43,520 nt of DNA from Gammaproteobacteria bacterium (lineage in GTDB: Bacteria > Pseudomonadota > Gammaproteobacteria > Chromatiales > Chromatiaceae): assembly GCA_020445255.1 (NCBI GenBank), contig JAGRGY010000039.1, positions 1 to 43,520 on the forward strand. Direction: 5' to 3'. Shown here piece by piece: positions 1 through 10,365 of this stretch (position 1 is its first letter; each line of letters opens with the position of its first letter). The notes below the pieces were generated by a model that saw only the letters and a program-made list of their open reading frames with translations, ran no database searches and was not told where the DNA came from. A program made the translations under genes and the position numbers.

Positions 1-1401
1 ATTACCCAGCACATCGGCGCCTATCACGTAGAAACCGATCGCGGGATGATCTCGTTTCTCGATACGCCGGGGCACGCGGCTTTCTCGGCGATGCGCGCCC
101 GCGGTGCACAGGCGACCGACATCGTCATCCTCGTCGTCGCGGCCGATGACGGCGTGATGCCGCAGACCAAGGAGGCCATCCAGCATGCGCGCGCCGCCGG
201 AGTGCCGATCGTCGTCGCCGTCAACAAGATGGACAAGCCCGAGGCCAATGCCGATCGCGTCATGCAGGAGCTGGTCGCCGAAGAGGTGGTGCCCGAGGAA
301 TGGGGCGGTGACGTCCAGTTCATCAAGGTGTCGGCCAAGACCGGACAGGGTATCGACCAGTTGCTGGATGCGGTGTTGCTGCAGGCAGAGGTTCTGGAAC
401 TCACCGCCGTTCATGACGGCCTCGCACGCGGCATCATCGTCGAATCCAGTCTCGACAAGGGACGCGGCCCGGTGGCCACCGTGCTGGTCCAGTCGGGTAC
501 GCTGAAGCGTGGGGATTCGGTCGTGGCCGGCGCCGAGTTCGGGCGTGTGCGCGCGATGTTCGACGAGAGCGGCCGGTCGGTCAAAGAGGCCGGACCGTCG
601 ATTCCGGTCCAGGTGCTCGGGCTATCGGCCGCACCGTCGGCCGGTGATGACCTGATCGCACTGGCCGATGAGCGCAAGGCCCGCGAGGTCGCTGAGTTGC
701 GTCGTGTGCGTCACCGCGATTCGCGCTTGGCCGAGCAGAAGGCGACCAAGCTCGACCAGCTGTTCTCGCAGATGACCGAGGGTGAGGTTGCCTATGTCAA
801 TCTGATCGTCAAGGCCGATGTTCAGGGGTCGGTCGAGGCGTTGCGCGATTCGCTGCTCAAGATCGAGACGCCGGAGGCAAAGGTCCGCGTGGTGGCATCG
901 GGTGTCGGTGGCATCACCGAATCGGATGCCAACCTCGCGGTGACGTCGAACGCCATACTGATCGGCTTCAACGTGCGCGCCGACGCCAGCGCGCGCCGCG
1001 TCGTCGAGGAACATGGGCTCGATCTGCGCTACTACAGCATCATCTACGAGGTGATCGACGACGTGAAGAAGGCCATCTCGGGCCTGCTTTCGCCCGAGAT
1101 CAAGGAAGAGATTGTCGGTCTGGCCGAAGTGCGCGACGTGTTCCGTTCGTCGAAGCTCGGTGCGATCGCGGGCTGTATGGTAGTGGAAGGCACGGTCAAG
1201 CGCCGCAACCCCATCAGGGTGCTGCGCGACAACGTCGTGATCTACGAAGGGGAGCTCGAATCGCTGCGTCGCTTCAAGGACGACGTCGGCGAGGTCAAGG
1301 CTGGGACCGAGTGCGGTATCGGGGTGAAGAACTACAACGATGTCAAGGTCGGCGACCAGATCGAGGTGTTCGAGCGCACCGAAGTGGCGCGTGAGATCTG
1401 A
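1..1401 (+). CDS. infB: translation initiation factor IF-2 (5' end missing)
   Basis: IF-2 is the GTPase that places fMet-tRNA on the 30S subunit and promotes 50S joining. The reading frame is open from base 1, so 466 C-terminal residues are visible and the N-terminal domains and the G1 P-loop lie outside the window. Visible landmarks are the ITQHIGAY segment after switch I, the G3 motif DTPGH (about residues 22-26), the G4 motif NKMD, and then the beta-barrel and C-terminal fMet-tRNA-binding regions, ending in a typical IF-2 tail ([10 protein letters not shown], then IEVFE). Similarity to E. coli IF-2 runs the full visible length. It is first in the infB-rbfA-truB-rpsO-pnp cluster, with rbfA starting 11 bases after its stop. 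Identification is certain; only the 5' truncation by the window edge is unusual. Confidence 0.98.
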   Translation: MTQHIGAYHVETDRGMISFLDTPGHAAFSAMRARGAQATDIVILVVAADDGVMPQTKEAIQHARAAGVPIVVAVNKMDKPEANADRVMQELVAEEVVPEEWGGDVQFIKVSAKTGQGIDQLLDAVLLQAEVLELTAVHDGLARGIIVESSLDKGRGPVATVLVQSGTLKRGDSVVAGAEFGRVRAMFDESGRSVKEAGPSIPVQVLGLSAAPSAGDDLIALADERKAREVAELRRVRHRDSRLAEQKATKLDQLFSQMTEGEVAYVNLIVKADVQGSVEALRDSLLKIETPEAKVRVVASGVGGITESDANLAVTSNAILIGFNVRADASARRVVEEHGLDLRYYSIIYEVIDDVKKAISGLLSPEIKEEIVGLAEVRDVFRSSKLGAIAGCMVVEGTVKRRNPIRVLRDNVVIYEGELESLRRFKDDVGEVKAGTECGIGVKNYNDVKVGDQIEVFERTEVAREI

Positions 1402-1412
1402 GGCCTTCGCAG

Positions 1413-1778
1413 ATGCAGGAATTCGGCCGTGAGGAGCGAGTCGGTGCCGAGATCCACCGCGAGCTGGCGTTGCTGCTGCGCGACGAGGCGCGTGATCCAC
1501 GCCTGAATCAGGTCACGATCCAGGAGGTTCGCGTCGTGCGCGACCTGTCACATGCCAAGGTCTACTTCACGACGCTCGATCCCGCGCAGTCGAAGGTCAC
1601 CGAGGCTGCGTTGAACAAAGCGGCGTCCTTTCTGCGTCGCCGGCTCGCGGAGACGATGAGGAATCTGCGTACGATGCCGCGCCTGGCCTTCGTGTACGAC
1701 AAGTCGGTCGAACATGGCATGCGCCTTTCCTCGCTGATCGATGCCGCGATCGCGCGCGACGAGGGGCACGGCGAATAG
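1413..1778 (+). CDS. rbfA: 30S ribosome-binding factor RbfA
   Basis: RbfA is a small KH-fold protein that binds the immature 30S subunit near the 5' end of 16S rRNA and assists late assembly and cold adaptation. The 121-residue product has the usual length and family features: an N-terminal REERVGAEIHRELA-like helix, the LSHAKVYFTTL strand, and the ASFLRRRLAETMRNLRTMPRLAFVYD-type region with the expected basic patch. The ATG lies 11 bases after infB, with a TGAGG-type Shine-Dalgarno sequence overlapping the infB stop. The TAG stop shares its G with the GTG start of truB, so the two genes are probably translationally coupled. Nothing is unusual here. Confidence 0.96.
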   Translation: MQEFGREERVGAEIHRELALLLRDEARDPRLNQVTIQEVRVVRDLSHAKVYFTTLDPAQSKVTEAALNKAASFLRRRLAETMRNLRTMPRLAFVYDKSVEHGMRLSSLIDAAIARDEGHGE

Positions 1779-2695
1779 TGGGTCGCCGCGGTCGACAGCG
1801 GGGGCGCCCGGTCAATGGCATTCTGTTGTTGGACAAACCCGTCGGTTTGAGCTCGAACCATGCGCTGCAGCGCGTAAAGCGCCTGTATGACGCGCGCAAG
1901 GCGGGCCACACGGGCAGCCTGGATCCCTTGGCCGACGGCATGCTGCCGATCTGTTTCGGCGATGCGACCAAGCTGTCTGCCTACCTGCTCGATGCCGACA
2001 AACACTACTGGTTTCGCATGCGCCTGGGACAAACCACGGCCACGGGCGACACCGAGGGCGAGATACTCTTAGAACGGCCGCTCGACGGTGTAACACCCCA
2101 GGCGATCCAGCAGGTTGCTTCCGAGTTCGTCGGCGAAATCGACCAGTTGCCGCCGATGTACTCCGCGATCAAGCACAACGGCAGGCGGCTCTATCAGCTT
2201 GCGCGCGAAGGCATCGAGGTCGAGCGTCAGCCGCGCCGGGTGACGATCCACACGCTCGTGGTCGAGTCCGTGCAACTGCCGATGGTCGACATCAGCGTGC
2301 AGTGCTCGAAAGGGACCTATGTGCGTACGCTGGCCGAGGACATCGGCGAGCGCCTGGGCTGCGGCGCCCACGTCGCGGCACTGCGGCGCACTGCGGTCGG
2401 ACCGTACGCCGGTTATCCGATGTATACGATGGAGGATGTCGAGGCGCGGGCGGCGGAGGGCAGGGATGCGCTGGACAGGCTGCTGCTGCCGATCGATACC
2501 GCGCTGTCGGACTGGCCGGCGGTCAAGGTCAGCGCCGACTCGGCCTTCTATTTGTCGCAGGGCCAGCCGGTGCTGGTGCCCAAGGCCCCGACCGAGGGCT
2601 GGGTGCGGATCTACCAGGGTGACGCGTTCCTCGCGGTCGGCGAGGTCCAGGATGACGGCAGGATCGCCCCGCGCCGACTGATGGCCGGTGGCTGA
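1778..2695 (+). CDS. truB: tRNA pseudouridine(55) synthase TruB
   Basis: TruB converts U55 of the tRNA T-loop to pseudouridine and also acts as a tRNA-folding chaperone. The 305-residue protein has NGILLLDKPVGLSSN near the start and the catalytic motif GHTGSLDPLADG with Asp49 as the nucleophile (E. coli Asp48). It also has the YSAIKHNGRRLYQLAREG motif and a C-terminal PUA-like region. The start is GTG, overlapping the rbfA stop by one base, which is a common coupling arrangement. The stop region also contains the -35 hexamer of a likely rpsO promoter. The neighbourhood is the classical gammaproteobacterial order. Confidence 0.97.
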   Translation: MGRRGRQRGRPVNGILLLDKPVGLSSNHALQRVKRLYDARKAGHTGSLDPLADGMLPICFGDATKLSAYLLDADKHYWFRMRLGQTTATGDTEGEILLERPLDGVTPQAIQQVASEFVGEIDQLPPMYSAIKHNGRRLYQLAREGIEVERQPRRVTIHTLVVESVQLPMVDISVQCSKGTYVRTLAEDIGERLGCGAHVAALRRTAVGPYAGYPMYTMEDVEARAAEGRDALDRLLLPIDTALSDWPAVKVSADSAFYLSQGQPVLVPKAPTEGWVRIYQGDAFLAVGEVQDDGRIAPRRLMAGG

Positions 2696-2720
2696 CAAAC
2701 CGCCGGTTTTGAGAGAGAAT
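2692..2720 (+). promoter_or_regulatory. probable sigma-70 promoter of rpsO
   Basis: CTGACA (2692-2697, five of six to consensus) and GAGAAT (2715-2720, four of six) are separated by exactly 17 bases. They are followed by a GC-rich ACGCG discriminator of the kind seen at growth-rate-controlled promoters. The -35 overlaps the truB stop codon. E. coli rpsO has its own promoter between truB and rpsO, so the position is as expected. A second, weaker set (TTGAGA with TAAATT about 15 bases on) overlaps it. Confidence 0.6.
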
Positions 2721-2739
2721 ACGCGACCTTAAATTACAC

Positions 2740-2758
2740 CGGCCGCCCACGGCGGCCG
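2740..2758 (+). promoter_or_regulatory. GC hairpin in the rpsO leader
   Basis: A perfect 8-bp inverted repeat (CGGCCGCC / GGCGGCCG) with a CAC loop lies about 75 bases before the rpsO start. There is no following T-tract, so it is not a standard intrinsic terminator. E. coli S15 represses its own mRNA through leader structure, so this hairpin may belong to an autoregulatory leader or may partly attenuate truB read-through. The role is inferred; only the repeat is seen. Confidence 0.5.
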
Positions 2759-2833
2759 ATCTTCACACCGCCGGGCCAGTCCTGAACTCATTGTCGGGGG
2801 GCCATTTCAAGGCAATATGACAGGAGAAGTGTC

Positions 2834-3103
2834 ATGACAATGAGTGTAGAGCAGAAGCAGGCAATCATCGACGAATACGGCAAGGACCCGAAAGACACCG
2901 GTTCCACCGAGGTGCAGGTCGCATTGCTGACCGCCCGAATCGCCGATCTCACCCCTCACTTCCAGAACCACAAGAAAGACCATCATTCCCGGCAGGGCCT
3001 GGTGCGTCTGGTCAATCAGCGCCGCAAACTGCTCGACTACCTCAAGTCGAAGGACGTGGAGCGCTACCGCTCGCTGATCGGCCGTCTCGGACTGCGTCGC
3101 TAA
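2834..3103 (+). CDS. rpsO: 30S ribosomal protein S15
   Basis: S15 is a primary binder of the 16S rRNA central domain and makes a bridge to the 50S subunit. The 89 residues match the family length exactly and contain the hallmark stretches [35 protein letters not shown] and the terminal LIGRLGLRR. The chosen ATG at 2834 has AGGAG seven bases upstream. An in-frame ATG two codons later (2840) would give the more usual MS start but has a less favourable spacing. pnp follows 30 bases after the stop with no terminator between them, so the two genes are probably cotranscribed. Confidence 0.97.
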   Translation: MTMSVEQKQAIIDEYGKDPKDTGSTEVQVALLTARIADLTPHFQNHKKDHHSRQGLVRLVNQRRKLLDYLKSKDVERYRSLIGRLGLRR

Positions 3104-3133
3104 GCGCCCATCTCAAGGTTTGAGGAACTCTCA

Positions 3134-5230
<2,097 letters not shown>

Positions 5231-5255
5231 TGACGGTCTGAAAGACTTGAAACGC

Positions 5256-5283
5256 AAAGGGGCCCTCGTGGCCCCTTTTTTTT
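5256..5283 (+). terminator. intrinsic terminator after pnp
   Basis: AAAGGGGCC and GGCCCC pair around a five-base CTCGT loop, and eight T residues follow. A run of A residues precedes the stem, but it is short, so termination of holC transcripts arriving from the right would be less efficient. Confidence 0.93.
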
Positions 5284-5328
5284 CCGGCCACCTGACGCCG
5301 AATGCGGGTTGGGATCTTATCGCACGGA

Positions 5329-5757
5329 TCAGGCGATGGTGTGCGTGCTCAGCGGATAACCGTGTTCACGATAGTAGCGGAACCGCTCGCGACCGGCAGT
5401 CTTGATGGCATCGTCGTGATCCACGCATTCAACCAGGCGCTGGAATCTGCCGAAGAACGCCGGTACATCCGGCGCAAGATTGACCAGGACCTCGTGTTCC
5501 TCGACGTCGTCGTTGCCGTTGCCGATAAGGATCGGGTTGCATTCGCGCGCGTCGCGGCCCAACAGTCCATGCGGCACGAAGGCCGACTCCCACAGGGTCC
5601 ACAGCAGGCGGTCGAGGTGCTGCGCCTCGCCGTTCGACGGCGTATGAATCAGCACCCGGTGGCCGGCACGCAGAGCGCGCTCCGCGATGCGGCACGCCAG
5701 CTGGTACCGGTCGCCTGCGGCGTGTTCGTCAAGGATGTAGAAATCGACCTGCGTCAC
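5329..5757 (-). CDS. holC: DNA polymerase III chi subunit
   Basis: Chi links the clamp-loader complex to SSB. The 142-residue product (E. coli 147) begins with the chi signature VDFYILD and contains HRVLIHTPSNGEAQHLDRLLW, the SAFVPHGL segment, the LVNLAPDVPAFFGRF strand-helix and the C-terminal RERFRYYREHGY motif. The start is taken as GTG at 5757, because the homologous N-terminus begins there. An upstream ATG at 5811 would overlap pepA by 20 bases and add 18 unrelated residues. No strong ribosome-binding site is visible, so translation may depend on coupling to pepA, whose stop is 34 bases upstream. The pepA-holC order is common in Gammaproteobacteria. Confidence 0.9.
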   Translation of the reverse strand: MTQVDFYILDEHAAGDRYQLACRIAERALRAGHRVLIHTPSNGEAQHLDRLLWTLWESAFVPHGLLGRDARECNPILIGNGNDDVEEHEVLVNLAPDVPAFFGRFQRLVECVDHDDAIKTAGRERFRYYREHGYPLSTHTIA

Positions 5758-5791
5758 GTGCCGAATCGTTGATCCGCGGATTGCCGACCGC

Positions 5792-7285
5792 TTACATGGG
5801 TGCCTTCGCACGGCGGAGCAGGAATTCGGTCAGCAAGGGAACCGGCCGCCCGGTCGCGCCTTTCTTTGCCCCCGAAAGCCATGCGGTGCCCGCGATGTCG
5901 AGGTGCGCCCATTTGAATTTCTTCGTGAACCGCGACAGGAAGCAGGCGGCGGTGATCGTGCCGGCGCCCTTGCCGCCGATGTTTGCCATGTCGGCGAAGT
6001 TGCTGTCCAGCTGCTGCTGGTATTCATCCCATAACGGCAACTGCCAGGCGCGGTCACCGCACGCCGTGCCCGATTCGAGCAGTTGGCCGGCAAGCACGTC
6101 GTCGTTCGCCAGCAGGCCGCTCGCCTGGTCGCCGAGTGCGACGATGCAGGCACCGGTCAATGTGGCGATGTCGATTACGGCTGCCGGGTCGAAGCGCTCG
6201 GTATAGGTCAGGGCGTCGCACAGGATCAGGCGGCCTTCCGCATCCGTGTTGAGGATCTCGATCGTCTGCCCGGACATTGAGGTCACGATGTCACCGGGTT
6301 TGTTGGCATCGCCGTCGGGGAGATTCTCGGAACTCGGTACGACACCGACCAGGTTCAAAGGCAGATCGAGTTCGGCGCACGCTGCAATCGTGCCGAGCAC
6401 GCTGGCGCCGCCGCACATGTCGTACTTCATTTCATCCATGTTCGCGGCCGGTTTGATCGAGATGCCGCCGGCGTCGAAGGTTAGACCCTTGCCGACCAAC
6501 GCGACCGGTTTGGCGTCGGCCTTTCCGCCTTTGTACTCCAGCACGATCAACTTCGCTGGCTGGCGGCTGCCGCGCGAAACGGAAAGCAGGCTGCCCATAC
6601 CGAGCTTGTGCATCTGGGCCTCATCGAGCACGCTGACCTTCAGATTGCGCCTGCCGCGCGCCAGGGACCTCGCCTGTTCGGCCAGGTAACTCGGCGTGCA
6701 GATGTTGCCGGGCAGATTCGCCAGGTCCTTTGCCAGGCGGGCGCCCGTGCCGATCGCGCGCCCATGTGCACAGGCGTGCTTCGCGGCATTCAATTGGCTG
6801 CGTGAGACGACGAAATCCACGTGCTTCAACGGTTTCTTCGGCGGTTTGCTTTCACTCTTGCACTGGTCGAAGCGATAAACGGCCGCTTCGACGGCATCCA
6901 CGGCCTCGCGGATGAATCGATAAACATCGTCCTTCCCGGCAGCGAAGGGGACGAGGATCGTGCATTCTCCGGCATTCATGCCGTTGAGCTGCTGTATCGC
7001 CGGTTCCAGGGCGTTGCGCAGCACACGCGGTCTGAAGGCCTTCTCGTCACCCAGACCTACCAACAGAATCCTCGTGGCGGCGCAGTCGTTCGGCTCGTAG
7101 AGCAGCAGCGACTGGCCTGAATCGGCGGAGAAGTCGCGCCGTTGGAGAACACGCTTGACCTGTCCACCAATCGCATCGTCCAGTTGCTTGCTGAGCGCTG
7201 GCAGTCGGTTTTTCTGGAACACGCCGACGACGAGGCAGGCGGTCTTGACACGTTCAGCGGGGCCGGTCTTACAGCTGTAGTCCAT
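5792..7285 (-). CDS. pepA: leucyl (cytosol) aminopeptidase PepA, M17 family
   Basis: PepA is a hexameric two-zinc aminopeptidase; in E. coli it also binds DNA in XerCD recombination and carAB control. The 497-residue protein (E. coli 503) carries the M17 metal and active-site motifs VGKGLTFDAGGISIKP, MKYDMCGGASVLG and the signature NTDAEGRL. The C-terminus has NFADMANIGGKGAGTITA and HLDIAGTAW. An ATG eight codons further upstream (7309) is also in frame, but the ATG at 7285 has GAGGA five bases before it and matches the family N-terminus (MDYSCKTG). It is the first gene of a pepA-holC unit, transcribed away from lptF. Confidence 0.96.
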   Translation of the reverse strand: MDYSCKTGPAERVKTACLVVGVFQKNRLPALSKQLDDAIGGQVKRVLQRRDFSADSGQSLLLYEPNDCAATRILLVGLGDEKAFRPRVLRNALEPAIQQLNGMNAGECTILVPFAAGKDDVYRFIREAVDAVEAAVYRFDQCKSESKPPKKPLKHVDFVVSRSQLNAAKHACAHGRAIGTGARLAKDLANLPGNICTPSYLAEQARSLARGRRNLKVSVLDEAQMHKLGMGSLLSVSRGSRQPAKLIVLEYKGGKADAKPVALVGKGLTFDAGGISIKPAANMDEMKYDMCGGASVLGTIAACAELDLPLNLVGVVPSSENLPDGDANKPGDIVTSMSGQTIEILNTDAEGRLILCDALTYTERFDPAAVIDIATLTGACIVALGDQASGLLANDDVLAGQLLESGTACGDRAWQLPLWDEYQQQLDSNFADMANIGGKGAGTITAACFLSRFTKKFKWAHLDIAGTAWLSGAKKGATGRPVPLLTEFLLRRAKAPM

Positions 7286-7550
7286 GGGGATCCTCGTGGA
7301 CAGGTTCATTGGTCGACGTAATCACTGCAGGGGCGCCGGCGCAAGCGGGCTTCCCTCTGCGGGGATCGACCCGATCTGCACTTGCCCACAGGCGACTGAA
7401 CACGACTGTAGCATTCCCGAATCCGTTTTTGGCAACGCGAAACGGCCCTTTTTCAGGCAGGCGGATCCGGTCTTACGAGTGGTGGGGTTAGAATGCCGGA
7501 CCAGCATCGTCGCACCCGACAATTCGCCGCGAGGCCGCCAGAGAAACGTG
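7286..7550. promoter_or_regulatory. divergent pepA / lptF intergenic region
   Basis: This 265-base gap separates divergent pepA and lptF. A TAGAAT hexamer at 7489-7494, about 57 bases before the lptF start, is a plausible -10 element, but the sequence 16-18 bases upstream (around TCCGGT) is a poor -35. No promoter for pepA is convincing. No ORF of note lies here. Confidence 0.35.
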
Positions 7551-8651
7551 ATGGGCATCATCGACCGTCTGCTGTTGCGTGAGATCGTCAAGACCTTGCT
7601 GGTCATCCTTTTGATCCTGACGATGGTGCTGCTGGCCAACTTCTTCGTGCGCTACCTCGGCAAGGCAGCGGTCGGTGCGCTGAGCACGGACATCCTGCTG
7701 GTCGTCGTGGGTTTGGAGGTCGTCAAGACCCTGGGTCTGATCGTGCCGCCGGCACTGTTCTTTTCTGTTCTCTGGGTGCTGGGACGCATGCACCGCGACA
7801 GCGAGATGGTTGCGTTGGCGGCGTCGGGATTCGGTGAGGGTCGGCTGTATCGTTCGGTTTTGACGACCGCGGTGCCGCTGGCGATCGTGGTGACGGTGAT
7901 GGTTATGGAACTGCTGCCGTGGGCGCGTGCGCACGTTGCAGAGCTGAAGGCGAGCGACGCAGAGAGCGCCGATATCTCGGCAGTTCGCGCGGGCCGGTTC
8001 AACGAGTTCAGCCGCGGGGGTCTGGTCGTTTACACCGAGTCGCTGTCGAAGGCGGGCTTTGAGCTCAAGGGCGTATTCGTCCAGGACCGGCAGCGCGGGC
8101 GCCTCGGTCTTGTGACGGCCGATTCCGCCTATCAGACCACCGATCCTGAAACGGGTGAGCGCTTCGTCATCCTGACCGATGGACGCCGCTTCGCCGGTCA
8201 TCCCGGCGATCTCGATTTCACGATCGGGCATTTCGACGAATACGCCATCCGAATCCCGGAGCTGGATCTGGTGGGCTTTTCTCTGCCCGCCAGTGCAAAG
8301 TCGTGGCAGGCATTGCTGGCGTCGGAAAGTCGCAGCGATCACGCCGAGTTTCAGTACCGTGCATCGACGCCGCTGGCACTGATCGCTTTCGCGGTGCTCG
8401 CGGTCCCTCTGGCGCGCTCGCCGCCACGATCCGGGATCTACGGACGCCTGACCTTCGCCGTGCTGCTGTATTTCACCTTCATCAACCTCCAGCGGGTGGT
8501 TGAGCGTTGGCTCGAGACCGGATTCATGCCGATGTGGATGGGGATGTGGTCGCTGCCACTGCTGATGCTCGCCGTCGCCTTGCTGATAAACGCCGCCGAC
8601 GCCGGTCGTTTCAGGCATTGGCGCGGACACCGGCGGGCGAGAAGCGCATGA
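7551..8651 (+). CDS. lptF: LPS export ABC transporter permease LptF
   Basis: LptF and LptG form the inner-membrane permease that, with LptB2, extracts lipopolysaccharide and passes it to LptC/LptA. The 366-residue protein has the YjgP/YjgQ layout. It begins with an amphipathic IIDRLLLREIVKT segment and TM1 (about 15-35), then further helices to about 125. A periplasmic beta-jellyroll follows (about 135-270, including LVVYTESL and LTDGRRFAG). Three C-terminal helices carry TPLALIAFAVLAVPLARSPPRSG. The ATG at 7551 fits the family N-terminus. A GTG immediately before it (7548) is an alternative. The open frame reaches further upstream but is not LptF-like there. The stop overlaps lptG by four bases (ATGA). 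Confidence 0.95.
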   Translation: MGIIDRLLLREIVKTLLVILLILTMVLLANFFVRYLGKAAVGALSTDILLVVVGLEVVKTLGLIVPPALFFSVLWVLGRMHRDSEMVALAASGFGEGRLYRSVLTTAVPLAIVVTVMVMELLPWARAHVAELKASDAESADISAVRAGRFNEFSRGGLVVYTESLSKAGFELKGVFVQDRQRGRLGLVTADSAYQTTDPETGERFVILTDGRRFAGHPGDLDFTIGHFDEYAIRIPELDLVGFSLPASAKSWQALLASESRSDHAEFQYRASTPLALIAFAVLAVPLARSPPRSGIYGRLTFAVLLYFTFINLQRVVERWLETGFMPMWMGMWSLPLLMLAVALLINAADAGRFRHWRGHRRARSA

Positions 8652-9718
8652 AGCTCTCGATACTCGATCGATACATCGGTACCACGATGCTGAAGGCGAC
8701 GGGTATGGCATTGCTGATCCTGGTGATCCTGCTCGCGCTGTTCGGGCTGATCGACGAGATGGATGACGTCGGAACCGGCAGCTATGGCCTACGCGACGCC
8801 TTTCTGGTGGCGATGCTCGAGGCACCCGGTTATGTGTTCGAGGTGTTTCCGGTCGCGGCGTTGATCGGCAGCCTCATCGGCCTCGGAGCCATGGCGTCGC
8901 ACGGTGAACTGATGGCGATGCGCGGCAGCGGTTTTTCGCTTCGCCAGATCGTGCTGGCCGTGATGAAGACCGGGCTGGCAATGATGCTGCTGATATTCCT
9001 GTTCGGTGAACTGGTGGCTCCGGCAAGCGAGGAGTGGGCAAACCAGCATCGCACCGAGAAGCTGCAGGGGAAGGTGACGCTGAAGACGCGCTACGGGTTC
9101 TGGGCACGCGACGGGCGGGCGTTCGTGAATATCCGCGGCATTCTCCCCGGTGCCCGCCTGGAAGACATCTATATTTACGAATTCGGCGACAACCGAGACC
9201 TCAAGCTCGCCACCCATGCCGAGCGGGCGGAGCACCACGGCGACCACTGGCTGATGTTCGGAATCCGCCAGAGTCAGATCGGCGACACGGTAATCGAGCG
9301 TCGTGAGCTCGCGCAGGCACGGTGGGATTCGCTGCTCGATCCGGCGCTGTTGAACGCGATCGTCGTGCAGCCCAACATGCTGCGTATCGACGAGCTGTAT
9401 CGATATATCGACGTGATGCGTGAAAACGGTCAGACGCCCACCGACTACGAAGTGGCATTCTGGAGCAAGCTTGCGACGCCATTCGCGACCCTGGTGATGC
9501 TGTTCATTGCGGTGCCGTTCGTGCTTGCGCACCAGCGCTTCGTCAGCATCGGACAGCGGATCTTCCTCGGGATCGCGCTCGGCATGGCCTTCTATCTGTT
9601 CAACCGCGCGATGTCGTACGTCGCGGTCGTATACAACGTGAATGCACTGGTCAGCGCGCTGCTCCCGGCGCTGGCCTTCCTCGCAATCGGCATCGCGATG
9701 ATGCGCCGCGTGCGTTAA
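8648..9718 (+). CDS. lptG: LPS export ABC transporter permease LptG
   Basis: LptG is the partner permease of LptF. The 356-residue protein starts MKLSILDRYIG, a typical LptG N-terminus. It has an N-terminal membrane helix, the coupling-region segment HGELMAMRGSGFSLRQI, a periplasmic jellyroll (about 135-265, with GFWARDGRAFVNIRGI), and C-terminal helices with FWSKLATPFATLVMLFIAVPFV. The ATG overlaps the lptF TGA (ATGA), so translation is probably coupled and the subunits made in equal amounts. It converges on the RDD-family gene with only three bases between the stops and no terminator in that space. Confidence 0.95.
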   Translation: MKLSILDRYIGTTMLKATGMALLILVILLALFGLIDEMDDVGTGSYGLRDAFLVAMLEAPGYVFEVFPVAALIGSLIGLGAMASHGELMAMRGSGFSLRQIVLAVMKTGLAMMLLIFLFGELVAPASEEWANQHRTEKLQGKVTLKTRYGFWARDGRAFVNIRGILPGARLEDIYIYEFGDNRDLKLATHAERAEHHGDHWLMFGIRQSQIGDTVIERRELAQARWDSLLDPALLNAIVVQPNMLRIDELYRYIDVMRENGQTPTDYEVAFWSKLATPFATLVMLFIAVPFVLAHQRFVSIGQRIFLGIALGMAFYLFNRAMSYVAVVYNVNALVSALLPALAFLAIGIAMMRRVR

Positions 9719-9721
9719 ACA

Positions 9722-10159
9722 TCACGATCGGCGCGTGATCACCAGGCGTGAGCGGCTCAGCCGGTCGTGCCAGGCCAGGCTGTCACGGTCGACGAGGATC
9801 CACAGATAGCCGAGGCCGGCCAGCAGCAAAGATAGGTGCGCGGCCGCGACGCGGATCATGGCCTGCCGCCACCCGATCGGGCCGCCATCCGCATCGACGA
9901 GCAGCAGTCGCCACGCGCGCATGCCGAGCGTCTGTCCCCCGTGCGTCCAGAACCAGCCGAAGAATGCGAACGGGCAGACCGCCATATACGCCCGCAGTAG
10001 TGGATCCGCCCCCTGCGCATCGATGCCGATTGCGCGGCGTAGGAAGTAATCGAACGTAACCCCGATCAGCCACAACGCGACCAGCAGCCAGCCGTCGTAG
10101 AACATCGCAGCCAGCCGTCGGAGCAGGCTGGGACTCGCCACATTATCAAGATTTATCAT
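9722..10159 (-). CDS. RDD family membrane protein
   Basis: RDD proteins are small polytopic membrane proteins, several with proposed transport roles; the function is not known for this branch. The 145-residue product has the family start LRRLAAMFYDGWLLVALWL (about residues 13-31), with the Arg and Asp that name the family. A second hydrophobic block (PFAFFGWFWTHGGQTLGMRAWRL) contains the conserved GQTLGMR. A third helix follows, then the terminal DRLSRSRLV. The start is uncertain. ATG 10159 has no clear ribosome-binding site, ATG 10198 adds 13 residues, and GTG 10141 would begin just before the domain. The region 10141-10195 is strikingly AT-rich for this genome and probably holds the promoter. 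Confidence 0.8.
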   Translation of the reverse strand: MINLDNVASPSLLRRLAAMFYDGWLLVALWLIGVTFDYFLRRAIGIDAQGADPLLRAYMAVCPFAFFGWFWTHGGQTLGMRAWRLLLVDADGGPIGWRQAMIRVAAAHLSLLLAGLGYLWILVDRDSLAWHDRLSRSRLVITRRS

Positions 10160-10255
10160 TACGTTAAATAATGTTTGTAAACTAAATTCATAATTCATGC
10201 CCCATCGTTCGATGGTGTTTAGGGCATAGGGAAAACACCCGGAATGCCAAGGAAC

Positions 10256-10279
10256 GTCCCAATGGTAAGGCATTGGGAC
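10256..10279. repeat. 9-bp perfect inverted repeat upstream of the PilZ gene
   Basis: GTCCCAATG and CATTGGGAC form a perfect 9-bp inverted repeat with a six-base spacer (GTAAGG). It ends six bases before a GATAAT hexamer, so on DNA it covers the -35 area of a candidate promoter, which lacks a recognisable -35. A regulator-binding site is the simplest reading; an RNA hairpin is the alternative. Confidence 0.6.
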
Positions 10280-10284
10280 CGCAG

Positions 10285-10290
10285 GATAAT
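10285..10290 (+). promoter_or_regulatory. candidate -10 element for the PilZ gene
   Basis: GATAAT matches five of six consensus bases and lies 75 bases before the PilZ start codon. No -35 hexamer is seen at 16-18 bases; that space is filled by the inverted repeat at 10256-10279, which suggests activator dependence. Confidence 0.45.
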
Positions 10291-10365
10291 CGGAGCTTGT
10301 CCAATCCGGAGATGCAAGGCGGCGCAGACTGCATGCACCGGAGATCGTTCCGTAGGGAGGGAAAA

